A DNA stretch of 64,000 bases from JAPLSN01 sp964482955 (GCA_964482955.1 CAYZZW010000004.1:1-64000), one strand, 5' to 3'; numbered from the stretch's first letter, positions 8,652-18,590 are shown. Numbers and translations: made by a program. Notes: generated by a model not told the origin, from the letters alone.

Positions 8652-11600
8652 ATGAACCGAACCGTCCGGACGATCTGCCGCGCTACGGCGCTCGTCGCCG
8701 CGATCGCGCTCGCCGCATGTGCGCTGACCGGCTGCAAGCCGAAGCCCGCCGCGGAGCTTCCCGCCGGTTCCGGCGTCCTCGAGACGGCGAACGACGGGCC
8801 GCCCGCCCAGTACGAGCTCGAGACGCTCGACGCCCAGCTCGCGTCGTACAAGATCAAGTACTACAAGCCCGCCACCCGCGAGGAGCCCGCGCGCGACTCG
8901 AAAGAAGGCGCGATCCAGTCCACGTCGAACGAGCCCTTCGAGGCGATCGAGTTCGGCCCCTCGGGCGAGCTGCCGTCGGACGTGCGCCTGCCCGTGGTCT
9001 TCGTCTCATTTTCGCGGCCGGTGATCCCGCTCGCCAAGCTCGGCGAGCCGATCAAGGAGTCGACGGTCTTCAAGATCGACCCGCCCCTCAAGGGCGTGTA
9101 CCGTTGGCTCGGCACGAAGATGCTCTCGTTCCAGGCGGACGAGGCGATGCGCCCGCTCGTCGAGTACAAGGTCTCGGTCGATCCCGGGCTCAAGGCCCTC
9201 GACGGGACCCGGCTCGCCGCGCCGTGTTCGTTTTCCTTCTATAATGAACGCCTCCGCATGAGCGCGATCCGTCCGGGCACGGACCCCGCGAAGGAAGTCA
9301 ATCCGGGCGACTGCCCGCCGGCCGAGGCGCGGCGCGTCCTCGTGACCTTTAACTACCCGGTGGATCCCGCGGTCGTGTCGAAGGGCATGGAGGTGAAGGC
9401 CGGGGAAAAGACCGTCGGCTTCTCCGCGTCGCGCCCGAAGGACGCCGCGAAGTCCGTCCCGCCGGAACTCCTCGAGCGGCAGCTCGTCCTCGACCTTTCG
9501 TCGACCCCGCCCGAAAACGTTCAGGTGCTCGTGATCCTCAAGCGCGGGGCGAAGTCCGACGCGGACGGCCGGCCGCTCGAGTTCGACGAGTCGCTCGGGT
9601 TCCACACCCTCAGGCCCTTCGTCTTCGCCGACTCGTCGACGTACTCGTATTCCTTCCCGCGCTCCAAGAAAGGCGATTCGAACCCGATCTTCCTCATGTT
9701 TTCGCACCCGGTCGACGCGAAGGACGCGTGGAAGAAGATCGCCGCGTCGGGCGGATTGGCCATCGCCGCGGACAACGTGGAGGTGTACGGCCGCACCGTG
9801 CGCGTCAACGACTTGCCGGTGAAGTACGAAACCACGTACACGTTCACGGTGGATCCCTCGCTCAAGGACGTCTACGGGCGCGCGCTCGGCAAGACGGCGA
9901 CGGCCACGATCGAGATCGGCGGGCCCGCGCGTTTCGTGTACATCCCGAACCGGGGCGCGCGCATGGTCGAGGCGTCGTTCCCGCCGAAGCTCGTGTGGGA
10001 AATGCAGGATCCGCTCGAGGCGAGCGTCACCGTCGGAAAGCTCGCGAGCGATCCGCTCCTCCGTCGTTCACATCTGCCGAACATTTCGGGCGGGCAGACG
10101 AAAAAGATCGATGTCGGCGCCTTGCCCCCGCACACGAAGCACTTCGAAACCATCGACTTGAAGCCCTACGTCTCGAAGGAGGGGACGGGCTGGGTGGGCG
10201 TCACGTGGAAGGCCGTCACCGGCGTGAAGGATTACCAGAAGGCCGAAGCCGGACTCGCCCTGCAGGTGACCGACCTGGCGGCCACGACGCGCTTCGGCGC
10301 CAACGGCCTCGTCTGCCTCGTGTCGCGCATCTCGACGGGAGAGGTCGTACCGGGCGCGGAAGTGGCGCTCAAGAATTTCGAGCGTACCGTGATGACCGCG
10401 CGCACGGACGGAAACGGCCTGGCCGAGTTCCGCTACACGCCGTCGGAGTTCCTGGCGAAGTTCCCGCCATCCTCCGAACGTCAGTGGGCGCGCTACGATC
10501 TCGCCGTCGCGGTGACGTACCGCGGCGACCGCATCGAGTACATCCCCGCGGACCACGATATGTGGCGCTCCGGCATCTATTCGGTATCGAATCCGGCGGC
10601 GATCCAAAAGCCGCGCGCCGAAACCTTCCTCTTCACCGACCGGCGCATCTACCGCCCCGGCGAGATCCTGACCTTCCGCGGCATCGACCGGACGCTCCTC
10701 ATGGGCGCGTATACGGCCTACGAGGGTACGTGGACCATGAAACTCGTCGACTCCGAAGGCGAGACCGCGGGCTCCGTCTCCGGCTCCACGACCGAGTCCG
10801 GCGGCTTTACCGGCACGCTGAGCGTGCCGGACACCCTCGCGCCCGGCGAATGCCGCATCGAGTACAAGCGGAACGAAGGGCCCACGGAGACCGAGTACCC
10901 GACAAGGAGCGAACCAGTCACCGTCTCGTATTTCCGCAGGCTCATCTTCGAGGCGTCGATTTCAGCTCCTGAACTGCCCGCGTACCAGGGCGACGAACTG
11001 TCCTTCGGACTCTCCGCGTCCTACCTCGCCGGCGGCGCGCTCGCCGGCGCGACCTACGACGGCTACTGGACGCGCGAACCCGCGTCGTTCAAGCCAGATG
11101 GCGCGCGCTGGGCGCCGTACCGCTTCGGTCCCGGCGGCTGGGGCGACCGGCAGACCCTGTCAGAGGTGAAGGGATCGCTCAACCAGCTCGGCAAGGCGGC
11201 CATTTCGCAGAAGACGACGATGGAAGGCGTCGCGGGGCTGCCCTATCGCTATCGCCTCAACCTGAACGTGACGGACACGGTGAGCGCGCAGGCCATCGGC
11301 GCGTCGAAGGGCGTGGTCGTCCATCCCGCCGAATTCTATGTCGGCGCGCGCATGCCCAAGGGCGGCTCGTGGATGCCCTTCCTCGGGAAGGGCGAGACGG
11401 GCGACGTCGAGATCGTCCTCGCGGAGCCGGGCGGCGCCGCCGTGTCGGAGCCCGTCACCGTGAAGGCGGAAGCCGTGCGCTACGAGTGGAAGATGGCGCA
11501 ACAGCAGGGCGTCGACGCCGTCGACACGCGCTGGGAGCGCGTCGAGACGGTGACCGACCGCGCGACGGTGTCGTATTCGGGATCGCTTTCGAACTACCGC

Positions 11601-14531
11601 TTCAAGGCCGAGAAGGAAGGCGAGTACGTGATCGTCCTCACCGCGCGCGACCGCGCCGGACGCGAAGCCGTGACCAAGCTGCCCGTGTACGTGACGGGTT
11701 CCGAGTGGATACGCTGGCGAGGCGACTCCGACGAGTCGGTGTCGCTCCTGCCGGACAAGGAACGCTACGCGCCCGGCGACACGGCGAAGGTGATCCTCGC
11801 CTCGCCCCTGCCGTCGGGCACCTACCTCGTCAACGTGGAGCGCGAGGGCATCCTCGATTCGCGCGTCGTGAAGGTCCAGGGCTCGACCGCCGTCATCGAC
11901 GTGCCGATCAAGGAAACGTACCTGCCCGTCGTCTACGTGACGGTGTCGTCGTGGTCGAAGCGCTCGGGCGAGCCTTCGCACACCTACTACCAGCCCGACC
12001 TCGACAAGCCGAAGGGGTACTTCGGCGTCACGGCGCTCATGGTGGATTCCGCCGCGCGCCGCGTCTCGGTCGACATCAAGCCCGACCGCCCGGTGTACGC
12101 GCCGGGGCAGGAGGCGCGGATCAAGCTCAGCGCCAGCTTGAACGGCAAGCCCGTGAAGGGCGCCGAGCTCACCTTCATGGCGGTGGATCGCGGCGTCGTC
12201 GACATCGTCGACTACCACGTGCCCGATCCGGTCGCGTTCTTCTACGACCCGGACAAGTTCCCCATCGCGACGCAGGGCGGCGATTCCCGCTCGATGCTCA
12301 TCGATCCGGTCACCTACGAAGTGAAGGACCAGATCGGCGGCGACGCCGAGGAATCGAAGATGGCCGAGCGCAAGGACTTCCGGCCGACCGCGGTCTTCGA
12401 GCCGGCGCTCGTCACCGGGGCCGACGGCACGGTGGAAGCCGTGTTCACGTGGCCCGACAACCTGACCACGTATCGCCTGACCGCGGTGGCCGTCAAGGAC
12501 GACCGCTTCGGCCTGGCCGAAAGCGACCAACGCGTCTCCAACCCGATCAACGTGAAGGCGGTGTTGCCGCGCGGGCTCCGCGAGCGCGACACGGCGCTGG
12601 CCGGCGTCATCGCGACGAACCTGGACGACAAGCCGCACGAAGTGACCGTGCGCTGCTCCTCGACCCTCGTGTCGGTGGACGGCGTCGCGGAAAAGACGAA
12701 GACCGTCGAGCCGCGGGGCACCGTCGAATTCGCCTTCCGCCTGGCGGCCGACAAGCCGGGCAAGGGCGAGATCGTCTTCACGACGAGCTCCGACGTCCTC
12801 AACGAGCGCCTCCGCGAGCCCTTCGAAGTGCGGCGGCCGTACATCTACGAAACCGTGGCCACCATCGGCTCGCTGCCCGCGCGCGCGGGCGACACGGCGA
12901 AAGCCGCCGAGGGCGTCGTCATCCCGTCGAGCTCGCCGGACGGCGCGGGCGCCCTCGGGCTCTCGCTCGCGTCCAGCCGCGTGCCGACCCTTTCGTCCGC
13001 GGTCGACTACGTTTTCCGTTATCCCTACGGCTGCCTCGAACAGCGGACTTCCGCGCTCCTCCCGCTCGTCGCGTTCGGCGAATACGCCGACGCGTTCGGC
13101 CTCTCGTCCGAGGTGGGCGACGTCAAGTCCGCGGTGTCGGACGGCATGGCCTATCTCAAGCGCTTCCAACAGCGGGACGGCGGTTTCGGCTGGTGGCCCG
13201 AATCGAAGCAGTCGGACTTTTACGTGAGCCTCCGCGTCGGGCACCTCGTCGCCCTCGCGGGCGCGAACGGCTATCAGACGCACGTGGACAAAGCCGCGCT
13301 CGCGGCCTATCTGCAAAAGCAGTTCCGGACGAAAGACCGCGGCGCCTACCTGGGCGCGTACGCAACGTGGGTGCTGGCGAAGCTCGGCGCCGGTTCGCGC
13401 GAGGCGATCGACACGGTCGTGCGCGAGGCGGACGCCGTCGGGTTCGTGGGCTGGTGCTTCGCGGGTTTGGCCGCCCAGGAACTCGGCGACAAGGCTTACG
13501 CGGCGGATCTCTTCCGCCGCGTGTCGAACTACATGCGACCCGCGGCCCGCGGCGTCGACCTGAGCGGCGTGAAGGGAGCCGAGTACGGCTTCTACGGCTC
13601 GAAGACCGAGGCGCTGTCGCTCTACCTCATGCTGAGCCTCAAGCTGGCGCCCGAAAGCGACATGAATTCGCGCATCGTCGACACCCTCGTGGCGGAGCAG
13701 AAGACGGGCTACTGGCATTCCACCGCGGAGACCTGGTGGGCCCTGCAGGCCTTCCGCGCGGCGGTGGACGCCGACGGTTCCGCAAAAGCCGATTTCACGG
13801 CGCGCGCCACGTTGGCCGGCGCCACCCTCGCGGAGACGACGTTCAAAGGACTGTCCGGCGAACGGGACGTCCGTTCGTTCGCCTTCACCGAAGCGCCCTT
13901 GAACGCGATGAAGCGCGACGAGATCCTGCCGCTCGAGATATCGCGCGAGGGAAACGGGGCGCTCTACTACGCCGCGACCCTGCGCTACGCGATTCCCGTG
14001 GAGACCGCGAAGGCGCGCGACGAAGGCTTGTCGGTGTATTCGGAAGTCCTCGACGAGCATGGCAAGCCCCTCAAGGGCGACAAGCTCGTGAAGGGACGGC
14101 TCTACCGCATGCGCGTCGTCGTGTCGTCGAACCTCGACCGCACCTTCGTGGCCATCCGCGCGCCGGTGCCCTCGGGGTGCGACCTCGTGGACACGAGCCA
14201 GGCGACCTCCGTGCTCGTGGGTCCGAAACCGCCGAAAGCGGGCGAAGGCGGCGGCGATTACGAAAGCGGCTACGGCGGCGAGTATGACGGGTACGACGGG
14301 TACGGCGACTACTATTACTACGATCCCTATTCGCCGCTCGTGCGGCTGTACGACGCGGAGGCGTGCGTCTTCTTCGACCGCTTCCGGCGGGGCACGCGCG
14401 AATACTCGTTCTACTTCCGCGCCGTCGCCAAGGGCGTGTACCCGACCCCGCCGGCGTCCGCGGAGTGCATGTACGAACCGGAGGTGTTCGGGCGGGACAT
14501 CGGGCGGCTCTTCCTGATCGACGAAAAATGA
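8652..14531 (+). CDS. Bacterial alpha-2-macroglobulin lipoprotein with thioester
   Basis: A 1959-residue lipoprotein with lipobox LTGC (lipidated C28). Bacterial alpha-2-macroglobulins are periplasmic protease traps, thought to protect the envelope when the wall or outer membrane is breached. Macroglobulin-like beta domains fill the first two thirds (for example the YRPGEILTFRG strand pair near residue 670). The thioester motif GCLEQ is intact, with C1461, in the alpha-alpha barrel region (YPYGCLEQRTSALLPL). AGGAG at 8641-8645 fixes the ATG at 8652. Its stop overlaps the pbpC start as ATGA; the A2M-PBP1C pairing matches E. coli yfhM-pbpC and suggests joint wall-damage defence. Unusual: the C-terminal receptor-like region carries a Gly/Tyr/Asp-rich loop (about residues 1860-1890). 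Confidence 0.95.
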   Translation: MNRTVRTICRATALVAAIALAACALTGCKPKPAAELPAGSGVLETANDGPPAQYELETLDAQLASYKIKYYKPATREEPARDSKEGAIQSTSNEPFEAIEFGPSGELPSDVRLPVVFVSFSRPVIPLAKLGEPIKESTVFKIDPPLKGVYRWLGTKMLSFQADEAMRPLVEYKVSVDPGLKALDGTRLAAPCSFSFYNERLRMSAIRPGTDPAKEVNPGDCPPAEARRVLVTFNYPVDPAVVSKGMEVKAGEKTVGFSASRPKDAAKSVPPELLERQLVLDLSSTPPENVQVLVILKRGAKSDADGRPLEFDESLGFHTLRPFVFADSSTYSYSFPRSKKGDSNPIFLMFSHPVDAKDAWKKIAASGGLAIAADNVEVYGRTVRVNDLPVKYETTYTFTVDPSLKDVYGRALGKTATATIEIGGPARFVYIPNRGARMVEASFPPKLVWEMQDPLEASVTVGKLASDPLLRRSHLPNISGGQTKKIDVGALPPHTKHFETIDLKPYVSKEGTGWVGVTWKAVTGVKDYQKAEAGLALQVTDLAATTRFGANGLVCLVSRISTGEVVPGAEVALKNFERTVMTARTDGNGLAEFRYTPSEFLAKFPPSSERQWARYDLAVAVTYRGDRIEYIPADHDMWRSGIYSVSNPAAIQKPRAETFLFTDRRIYRPGEILTFRGIDRTLLMGAYTAYEGTWTMKLVDSEGETAGSVSGSTTESGGFTGTLSVPDTLAPGECRIEYKRNEGPTETEYPTRSEPVTVSYFRRLIFEASISAPELPAYQGDELSFGLSASYLAGGALAGATYDGYWTREPASFKPDGARWAPYRFGPGGWGDRQTLSEVKGSLNQLGKAAISQKTTMEGVAGLPYRYRLNLNVTDTVSAQAIGASKGVVVHPAEFYVGARMPKGGSWMPFLGKGETGDVEIVLAEPGGAAVSEPVTVKAEAVRYEWKMAQQQGVDAVDTRWERVETVTDRATVSYSGSLSNYRFKAEKEGEYVIVLTARDRAGREAVTKLPVYVTGSEWIRWRGDSDESVSLLPDKERYAPGDTAKVILASPLPSGTYLVNVEREGILDSRVVKVQGSTAVIDVPIKETYLPVVYVTVSSWSKRSGEPSHTYYQPDLDKPKGYFGVTALMVDSAARRVSVDIKPDRPVYAPGQEARIKLSASLNGKPVKGAELTFMAVDRGVVDIVDYHVPDPVAFFYDPDKFPIATQGGDSRSMLIDPVTYEVKDQIGGDAEESKMAERKDFRPTAVFEPALVTGADGTVEAVFTWPDNLTTYRLTAVAVKDDRFGLAESDQRVSNPINVKAVLPRGLRERDTALAGVIATNLDDKPHEVTVRCSSTLVSVDGVAEKTKTVEPRGTVEFAFRLAADKPGKGEIVFTTSSDVLNERLREPFEVRRPYIYETVATIGSLPARAGDTAKAAEGVVIPSSSPDGAGALGLSLASSRVPTLSSAVDYVFRYPYGCLEQRTSALLPLVAFGEYADAFGLSSEVGDVKSAVSDGMAYLKRFQQRDGGFGWWPESKQSDFYVSLRVGHLVALAGANGYQTHVDKAALAAYLQKQFRTKDRGAYLGAYATWVLAKLGAGSREAIDTVVREADAVGFVGWCFAGLAAQELGDKAYAADLFRRVSNYMRPAARGVDLSGVKGAEYGFYGSKTEALSLYLMLSLKLAPESDMNSRIVDTLVAEQKTGYWHSTAETWWALQAFRAAVDADGSAKADFTARATLAGATLAETTFKGLSGERDVRSFAFTEAPLNAMKRDEILPLEISREGNGALYYAATLRYAIPVETAKARDEGLSVYSEVLDEHGKPLKGDKLVKGRLYRMRVVVSSNLDRTFVAIRAPVPSGCDLVDTSQATSVLVGPKPPKAGEGGGDYESGYGGEYDGYDGYGDYYYYDPYSPLVRLYDAEACVFFDRFRRGTREYSFYFRAVAKGVYPTPPASAECMYEPEVFGRDIGRLFLIDEK

Positions 14532-16843
14532 CGAAGTTCCGCGCCCTGGCCCCCGCCGTCCTGGCGGGGGCCGCGTTGTACGCCCTCGTCCTCGCCCTTC
14601 TCGCGTACTGGCCCTACCCGGAACTCGGGTGCCTCCTCGAGCGCCCGTACTCCCTGCGCGTACTCGATGCCCGCGGCGAACCGCTCTCCGTGACGGCCGT
14701 GGACGGCGGCATACGCCGCGAGTGGACCGCGCTCGCCGACATCCCGCCCGCGGTCCGCGACGCCTTCGTGATCGCCGAAGACCGCTGGTTTTGGCTGCAC
14801 CCCGGCGTGAACCCGCTTGCGGCCGCGCGCGCCTTCCTGCAAAACCGCGAAGCGGGCCGCGTCGTCTCCGGCGCGGCCACCCTCACGATGCAAGTGGCGC
14901 GTATGGCGGCCGCCGCGTATGCGAACGCCGGCCCGGGAACGGATGCCGAGGCCGCGCCATTCGCGGACGCGCGGGCGGGCGGCATGGCGGCCAAGCTGCG
15001 CGAGTCGATGAACGCCTTCCTCATCGAAGCGCGGCTTCCGAAGGCGCGCATCCTCGAACTCTACCTCAACAATGTCCCCTTCGGCCGAGGCGCCGAGGGC
15101 GTGCGTTCAGCGGCGTTCCGCTATTTCGGGAAGCCCCTCGACGAACTGTCGCGCGTCGAGGCGGGCTTGCTCGCCGTGGTGCCGCGGAGTCCGGGGGCGT
15201 ACGATCCCGGGCGTTACCCCGACGAGACGGGCAGGGCGGCGTGGCGCTCGCTCGGTTCGTCTCGGACCTTCCGCGAGACCGCAGGACCCGCGGGCGCGGC
15301 AGCCTTCGTCGACGCGGCGAAAGCGTCTCGACCCGGCGCCTGGCCGTTCCGCGCGCCGCACTTTACGCGTTGGCTGATTTCGACGCGGCCGGACGTGGCC
15401 GCCGCGCGCGAGGCGCCGACCACGCTCGACCCCGGACTGCAAGTCGCCGCGGAGCGCCTGCTCGCGGAAGCCGTGGACGAGGCGAGCGCGAACCGGATCA
15501 CGACCGGCGCCGTCCTCGTCCTCGACGCGCATACGGGAGCCGTGCTGGCGTGGGTCGGCTCGCGCGATTTCGCCGACGAGGCGAACGACGGCCAGGTGGA
15601 CGGCGTCCTTTCGCTGTACCAGCCGGGCTCCTGCCTGAAACCCTTCCTGTACGAGCTCGCCCTCGAGCGCGGCTTCACGCCGGCGACCGTGCTCCCGGAC
15701 ATCCCGCTCGAGTTCGGCCAGGCGGAAGTCTACCTGCCGCTCAACTACAACAACCGCTTCAACGGCCCGGTGCGACTCCGCGTGGCGCTCGCGTCCAGCC
15801 TCAACGTGCCGGCCGTGTACGTCCTCGAGCGCCTGGGCGTGCAGGCGTTCTGCGACCGCCTCGTGGACCTGGGCTTCGACTCCATCGAAGCCCAGCGCGG
15901 CGAGCTCGGCGTGGGGCTGGCGCTCGGCAACGCGCGCGTGTCGCTCCTCGAGCTGACGCGCGCCTTCGTGACCTTTCCGCGCGGCGGCGAAACGCTCGAG
16001 CTCCGGCCCCTCAAGAACCCGCGCGTCAGACGCGACGCGGCGGCCGACGCGGACGGCGTGCCCGTCATGACGCGTTACGGCGCGAACCTCGTGTGCTCCA
16101 TCTTGAGCGACGACGCGAGCCGCTTCGCGGGCTTCGGCGCCGGCCGGACGATGAATACGGACTTCGACGCCATCTTCAAGACGGGCACCGCCAACCAGTT
16201 CCAGAGCGTGTGGGCGCTCGGCGCCACGCCGGATTACGTCGTGGGCGTATGGATGGGGAACTTCACGGGCGAGACGGTGGTCGGCCGCTCCGGCTCGGGG
16301 ATACCCGCCCGCGTCGCGGCCCGCGTCTTGAGTCGCCTGGCGATTCCGGGTTCGGCCTTCCCGAAGCCCGAGGGCGCGCGCGAATACCGCGTGTGCTCCC
16401 TCTCCGGCGGAACCCCGACGGACGCGTGCCCGAGCGTCGTGTCCGAGTGGGTTCCGTACGGCGAGGAGCCCGCGCCCTGCGACTACCACGTCCGGGCGGG
16501 TAGCCGGGTCGACGTGCGGTATCCGCCCGAATACGCGCGTTGGCTGCGCGACGGCGGGCGGAGCGGCACGGTCGACTCCGGCGAGGGAAGCCCGCGCTTC
16601 CTCCGACCGACGGACGGCGCGGTGTATTTTTACGATCCATCCGCGCCGGGGGGAGCCCAGGCGATCGCCGTGGAAGTCGCGGGGGGCGCCGACGTCGACT
16701 TAGGCTTGACCGTCGACGGCGCGCCGGTGTCGGGCCGCTTGCCCGACGGCCGCTGGTTCGTGAATCTCCGAACCGGCAGGCACCGTCTCGAGTTGCGGAA
16801 CGGCCCCGAGGTCTTCGACGCCGTCACGATCACGGTGGAGTGA
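14528..16843 (+). CDS. pbpC: Penicillin-binding protein 1C
   Basis: A 771-residue bifunctional peptidoglycan synthase. One N-terminal membrane anchor lies at about 6-27. The GT51 glycosyltransferase has the catalytic E84 in AEDRWFW, plus GAATLTMQVAR and LELYLNNVPFGRG. The transpeptidase has S368 and K371 in PGSCLKPF, SSLN as the SxN motif, and FKTGTAN as the KTG motif. The C-terminal ~100 residues (from FLRPTDGAVYFYD) are the BiPBP_C domain typical of PBP1C. The start overlaps the preceding A2M stop by four bases, so production of the protease trap and the wall repair synthase looks coupled. All catalytic motifs are intact. Confidence 0.96.
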   Translation: MTKFRALAPAVLAGAALYALVLALLAYWPYPELGCLLERPYSLRVLDARGEPLSVTAVDGGIRREWTALADIPPAVRDAFVIAEDRWFWLHPGVNPLAAARAFLQNREAGRVVSGAATLTMQVARMAAAAYANAGPGTDAEAAPFADARAGGMAAKLRESMNAFLIEARLPKARILELYLNNVPFGRGAEGVRSAAFRYFGKPLDELSRVEAGLLAVVPRSPGAYDPGRYPDETGRAAWRSLGSSRTFRETAGPAGAAAFVDAAKASRPGAWPFRAPHFTRWLISTRPDVAAAREAPTTLDPGLQVAAERLLAEAVDEASANRITTGAVLVLDAHTGAVLAWVGSRDFADEANDGQVDGVLSLYQPGSCLKPFLYELALERGFTPATVLPDIPLEFGQAEVYLPLNYNNRFNGPVRLRVALASSLNVPAVYVLERLGVQAFCDRLVDLGFDSIEAQRGELGVGLALGNARVSLLELTRAFVTFPRGGETLELRPLKNPRVRRDAAADADGVPVMTRYGANLVCSILSDDASRFAGFGAGRTMNTDFDAIFKTGTANQFQSVWALGATPDYVVGVWMGNFTGETVVGRSGSGIPARVAARVLSRLAIPGSAFPKPEGAREYRVCSLSGGTPTDACPSVVSEWVPYGEEPAPCDYHVRAGSRVDVRYPPEYARWLRDGGRSGTVDSGEGSPRFLRPTDGAVYFYDPSAPGGAQAIAVEVAGGADVDLGLTVDGAPVSGRLPDGRWFVNLRTGRHRLELRNGPEVFDAVTITVE

Positions 16844-16857
16844 CGGGCGCGACGAGT

Positions 16858-16885
16858 TTGACAGGCACCATCCTTTATGAATACT
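16858..16885 (+). promoter_or_regulatory. Promoter for trxA
   Basis: Perfect -35 TTGACA at 16858-16863, 16 bases, then AATACT at 16880-16885 (four of six matches), preceded by a TG. It lies between pbpC and the GTG start of trxA, so trxA need not depend on the upstream operon. Confidence 0.65.
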
Positions 16886-16920
16886 TTCAAGGAAGCGAAA
16901 ATTCCGAACAGGAGCATCAC

Positions 16921-17241
16921 GTGAGCGAAATCACCCTGACGAAAGCGAATTTCCAGGAAGAAGTCCTCAAGTCGACCATGCCCGTCCTCGTCGACTTCTG
17001 GGCGCCCTGGTGCGGCCCGTGCCGGCAGATAGCGCCGGTCGTCGAGGAGCTGGCCCGCGAATACGCCGGCAAGGCCAAGGTCGGCAAAGTCAACGTCGAC
17101 GACGAAGGCGACTTGGCCAACCGATACGGCGTCGTGTCCATTCCCACGCTCATCGTCTTCAAGAACGGCGCCGAGGCGGCCAAGAAGATCGGCGCCGGCA
17201 ACAAGCGCGACCTCGAAGCCTTCCTCCTCGACAACATGTGA
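16921..17241 (+). CDS. trxA: Thioredoxin
   Basis: A 106-residue cytosolic thioredoxin that reduces protein disulphides using thioredoxin reductase. The active site WCGPC gives C31 and C34 in FWAPWCGPCRQ, and the cis-proline loop is SIPTL. Length matches the family. The start is GTG at 16921, chosen because AGGAG lies six bases upstream and the family N-terminus (SEITLTKANF) begins right there; no ATG is available between the promoter and the domain. It has its own promoter and is followed by a 9-bp hairpin. There is no export signal, so a periplasmic role beside pbpC is not indicated. Confidence 0.97.
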   Translation: MSEITLTKANFQEEVLKSTMPVLVDFWAPWCGPCRQIAPVVEELAREYAGKAKVGKVNVDDEGDLANRYGVVSIPTLIVFKNGAEAAKKIGAGNKRDLEAFLLDNM

Positions 17242-17308
17242 CCGCGCCCGAAGCGGCGGCGACCGCGCGCCGCCCGCCCCGCGCCAGGGGTTGAACGGAA
17301 AGACCGGA

Positions 17309-17330
17309 GAAGGCGGCTACCGCCGCCTTC
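17309..17330 (+). terminator. Hairpin downstream of trxA
   Basis: A perfect 9-bp stem (17309-17317 with 17322-17330) with a TACC loop, 68 bases after the trxA stop. There is no T-run behind it, so it may be a weak or Rho-assisted terminator, or an mRNA 3' stabiliser. Confidence 0.5.
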
Positions 17331-17348
17331 GAGGACTTGGAGTGAAAA

Positions 17349-17379
17349 CCCGGCCGGTCGGACGCGCGCGTCCGACCGG
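17349..17379 (-). terminator. Rho-independent terminator of the YeiH-type gene
   Basis: Inverted repeat 17354-17365 with 17368-17379 (12-bp arms, so at least 11 bp can pair), followed on the minus strand by GGGTTTTC. It lies about 30 bases after the yeiH stop. Confidence 0.65.
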
Positions 17380-17407
17380 GGCGCCCAATCCCGTCAGGAC
17401 AAGCGAC

Positions 17408-18439
17408 TCACCACGCTCCCGCGAGCGACTGGTACGCGAGGCTCGCGAGGGTCACGGCCGCCCAGACCGCGAAGCCGAGGACGAGCGGTTTCGGGCCCGA
17501 GGCCGCGATGGCCCGGAGGTCGGTCTTGAAGCCGATGCCGGCCAGCGCGAGGGCGATGAGGAATTTGCCGGCGGCCTTGATGCAGGGGATCCAGGCGGGC
17601 GGGAAGACGCCCGCGCTGTTGAGGGCCGACATCGCGAGGAAGCCGAGGACGAACCACGGGAAGACCGCGAGCGCGCCCGTGAAGCCTTTTTTACCGCCGG
17701 AAGCGCGGGCGCCCCACGAGACGAACGCCGTGAAGGCGAGGGCGACGGGGACGATCATCACGGTGCGGGTCAGCTTGACGACCGTGGCGTAGTCGCCCGC
17801 CTCGTCGCCGTAGAGGTAGCCGGCCGCGACGACCGACGACGTGTCGTTGATGGCCGTGCCCGCGAAGAGCCCGAAGCCGCGTTGGCTGAGCCCGAGCGCG
17901 GAGCCGAGGGCGGGGAAGACGAACACCGCGGCCAGGTTGAAGAGGAAGATGGTCGAGACGGCGTAGGCGGTCTCGTCGTCGTCCGCGTCGATGATGGGCG
18001 CGACCGCCGCGATGGCCGAGCCGCCGCAGATGGCCGTGCCGACGCCGATGAGGCTCGCGAGGTTGCGCTTGACGCCGAGGAGGCGCGCCGCGGCGACCGT
18101 GGCGACGAGCGCGGCTGCCATCGTGACGGCGATGGCGACGAGGGACGAGCGGCCGGTGCCGAGCACGACGCCGAGGGTGAGGCCGCCTCCGAGCACGACG
18201 ATCGAATAGCGGAGTATCTTCTTCGACGAATAGTCGACGCCCGGTTTCAGCGCGGCCGGCAGCCCGACGACGAGGCGGAGCAGGATGCCGAGCGTGAGCG
18301 CGAAGACCGAGGGGCCGACGACGGGGACGAGGGCGCCGAGCAGGCTGGCGATTCCCGCGACGAGGGCGCACGCGAGGACGCCGGGGACGATGCGGCCGGC
18401 CGCGGAGAACGCGTTCGGGAGGTTTCTGGTTTCGTTCAT
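17408..18439 (-). CDS. yeiH: YeiH/YadS-type putative sulfate exporter family membrane protein
   Basis: A 343-residue polytopic protein with about 10 hydrophobic segments. It carries the family hallmark LIGVGTAICGGSAIAA near the middle and GLFAGTAINDTSSVVAAGY further on. The family (UPF0324, YeiH) is annotated as a putative sulfate exporter on thin experimental ground. The start at ATG 18439 gives a normal family length; the upstream frame to 18583 runs through tandem repeats. The ribosome site is weak. It stands alone: a terminator follows, and upstream is the divergent HD-GYP gene. No sulfur-metabolism gene is adjacent, so substrate cannot be inferred from context. Confidence 0.9.
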   Translation of the reverse strand: MNETRNLPNAFSAAGRIVPGVLACALVAGIASLLGALVPVVGPSVFALTLGILLRLVVGLPAALKPGVDYSSKKILRYSIVVLGGGLTLGVVLGTGRSSLVAIAVTMAAALVATVAAARLLGVKRNLASLIGVGTAICGGSAIAAVAPIIDADDDETAYAVSTIFLFNLAAVFVFPALGSALGLSQRGFGLFAGTAINDTSSVVAAGYLYGDEAGDYATVVKLTRTVMIVPVALAFTAFVSWGARASGGKKGFTGALAVFPWFVLGFLAMSALNSAGVFPPAWIPCIKAAGKFLIALALAGIGFKTDLRAIAASGPKPLVLGFAVWAAVTLASLAYQSLAGAW

Positions 18440-18497
18440 GCCCGCCAGCCTAGCCCGCCGCATGGAATCGCCGCAACCCTCGTCTTGCCAAAGCAAG

Positions 18498-18554
18498 CCG
18501 TGTCTCTCTTCGAGAGCCGTGTCTCTCTTCGAGAGCCGTGTCTCTCTTCGAAAG
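18498..18554. repeat. Three tandem 19-bp repeats between yeiH and the HD-GYP gene
   Basis: Units 18498-18516 and 18517-18535 are identical (CCGTGTCTCTCTTCGAGAG); 18536-18554 differs by one base. Each contains a small CTCT-TCG-AGAG hairpin. The array ends eight bases before the proposed HD-GYP -35 box. Confidence 0.95.
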
Positions 18555-18561
18555 ACGCAGC

Positions 18562-18590
18562 TTGCGCCCAGGTGATCGGTCATTTATGCT
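18562..18590 (+). promoter_or_regulatory. Promoter for the HD-GYP gene
   Basis: TTGCGC at 18562-18567, 17 bases, TATGCT at 18585-18590, 38 bases before the ATG. The same box style recurs upstream of livK and of the operon starting at 51745. Confidence 0.55.
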
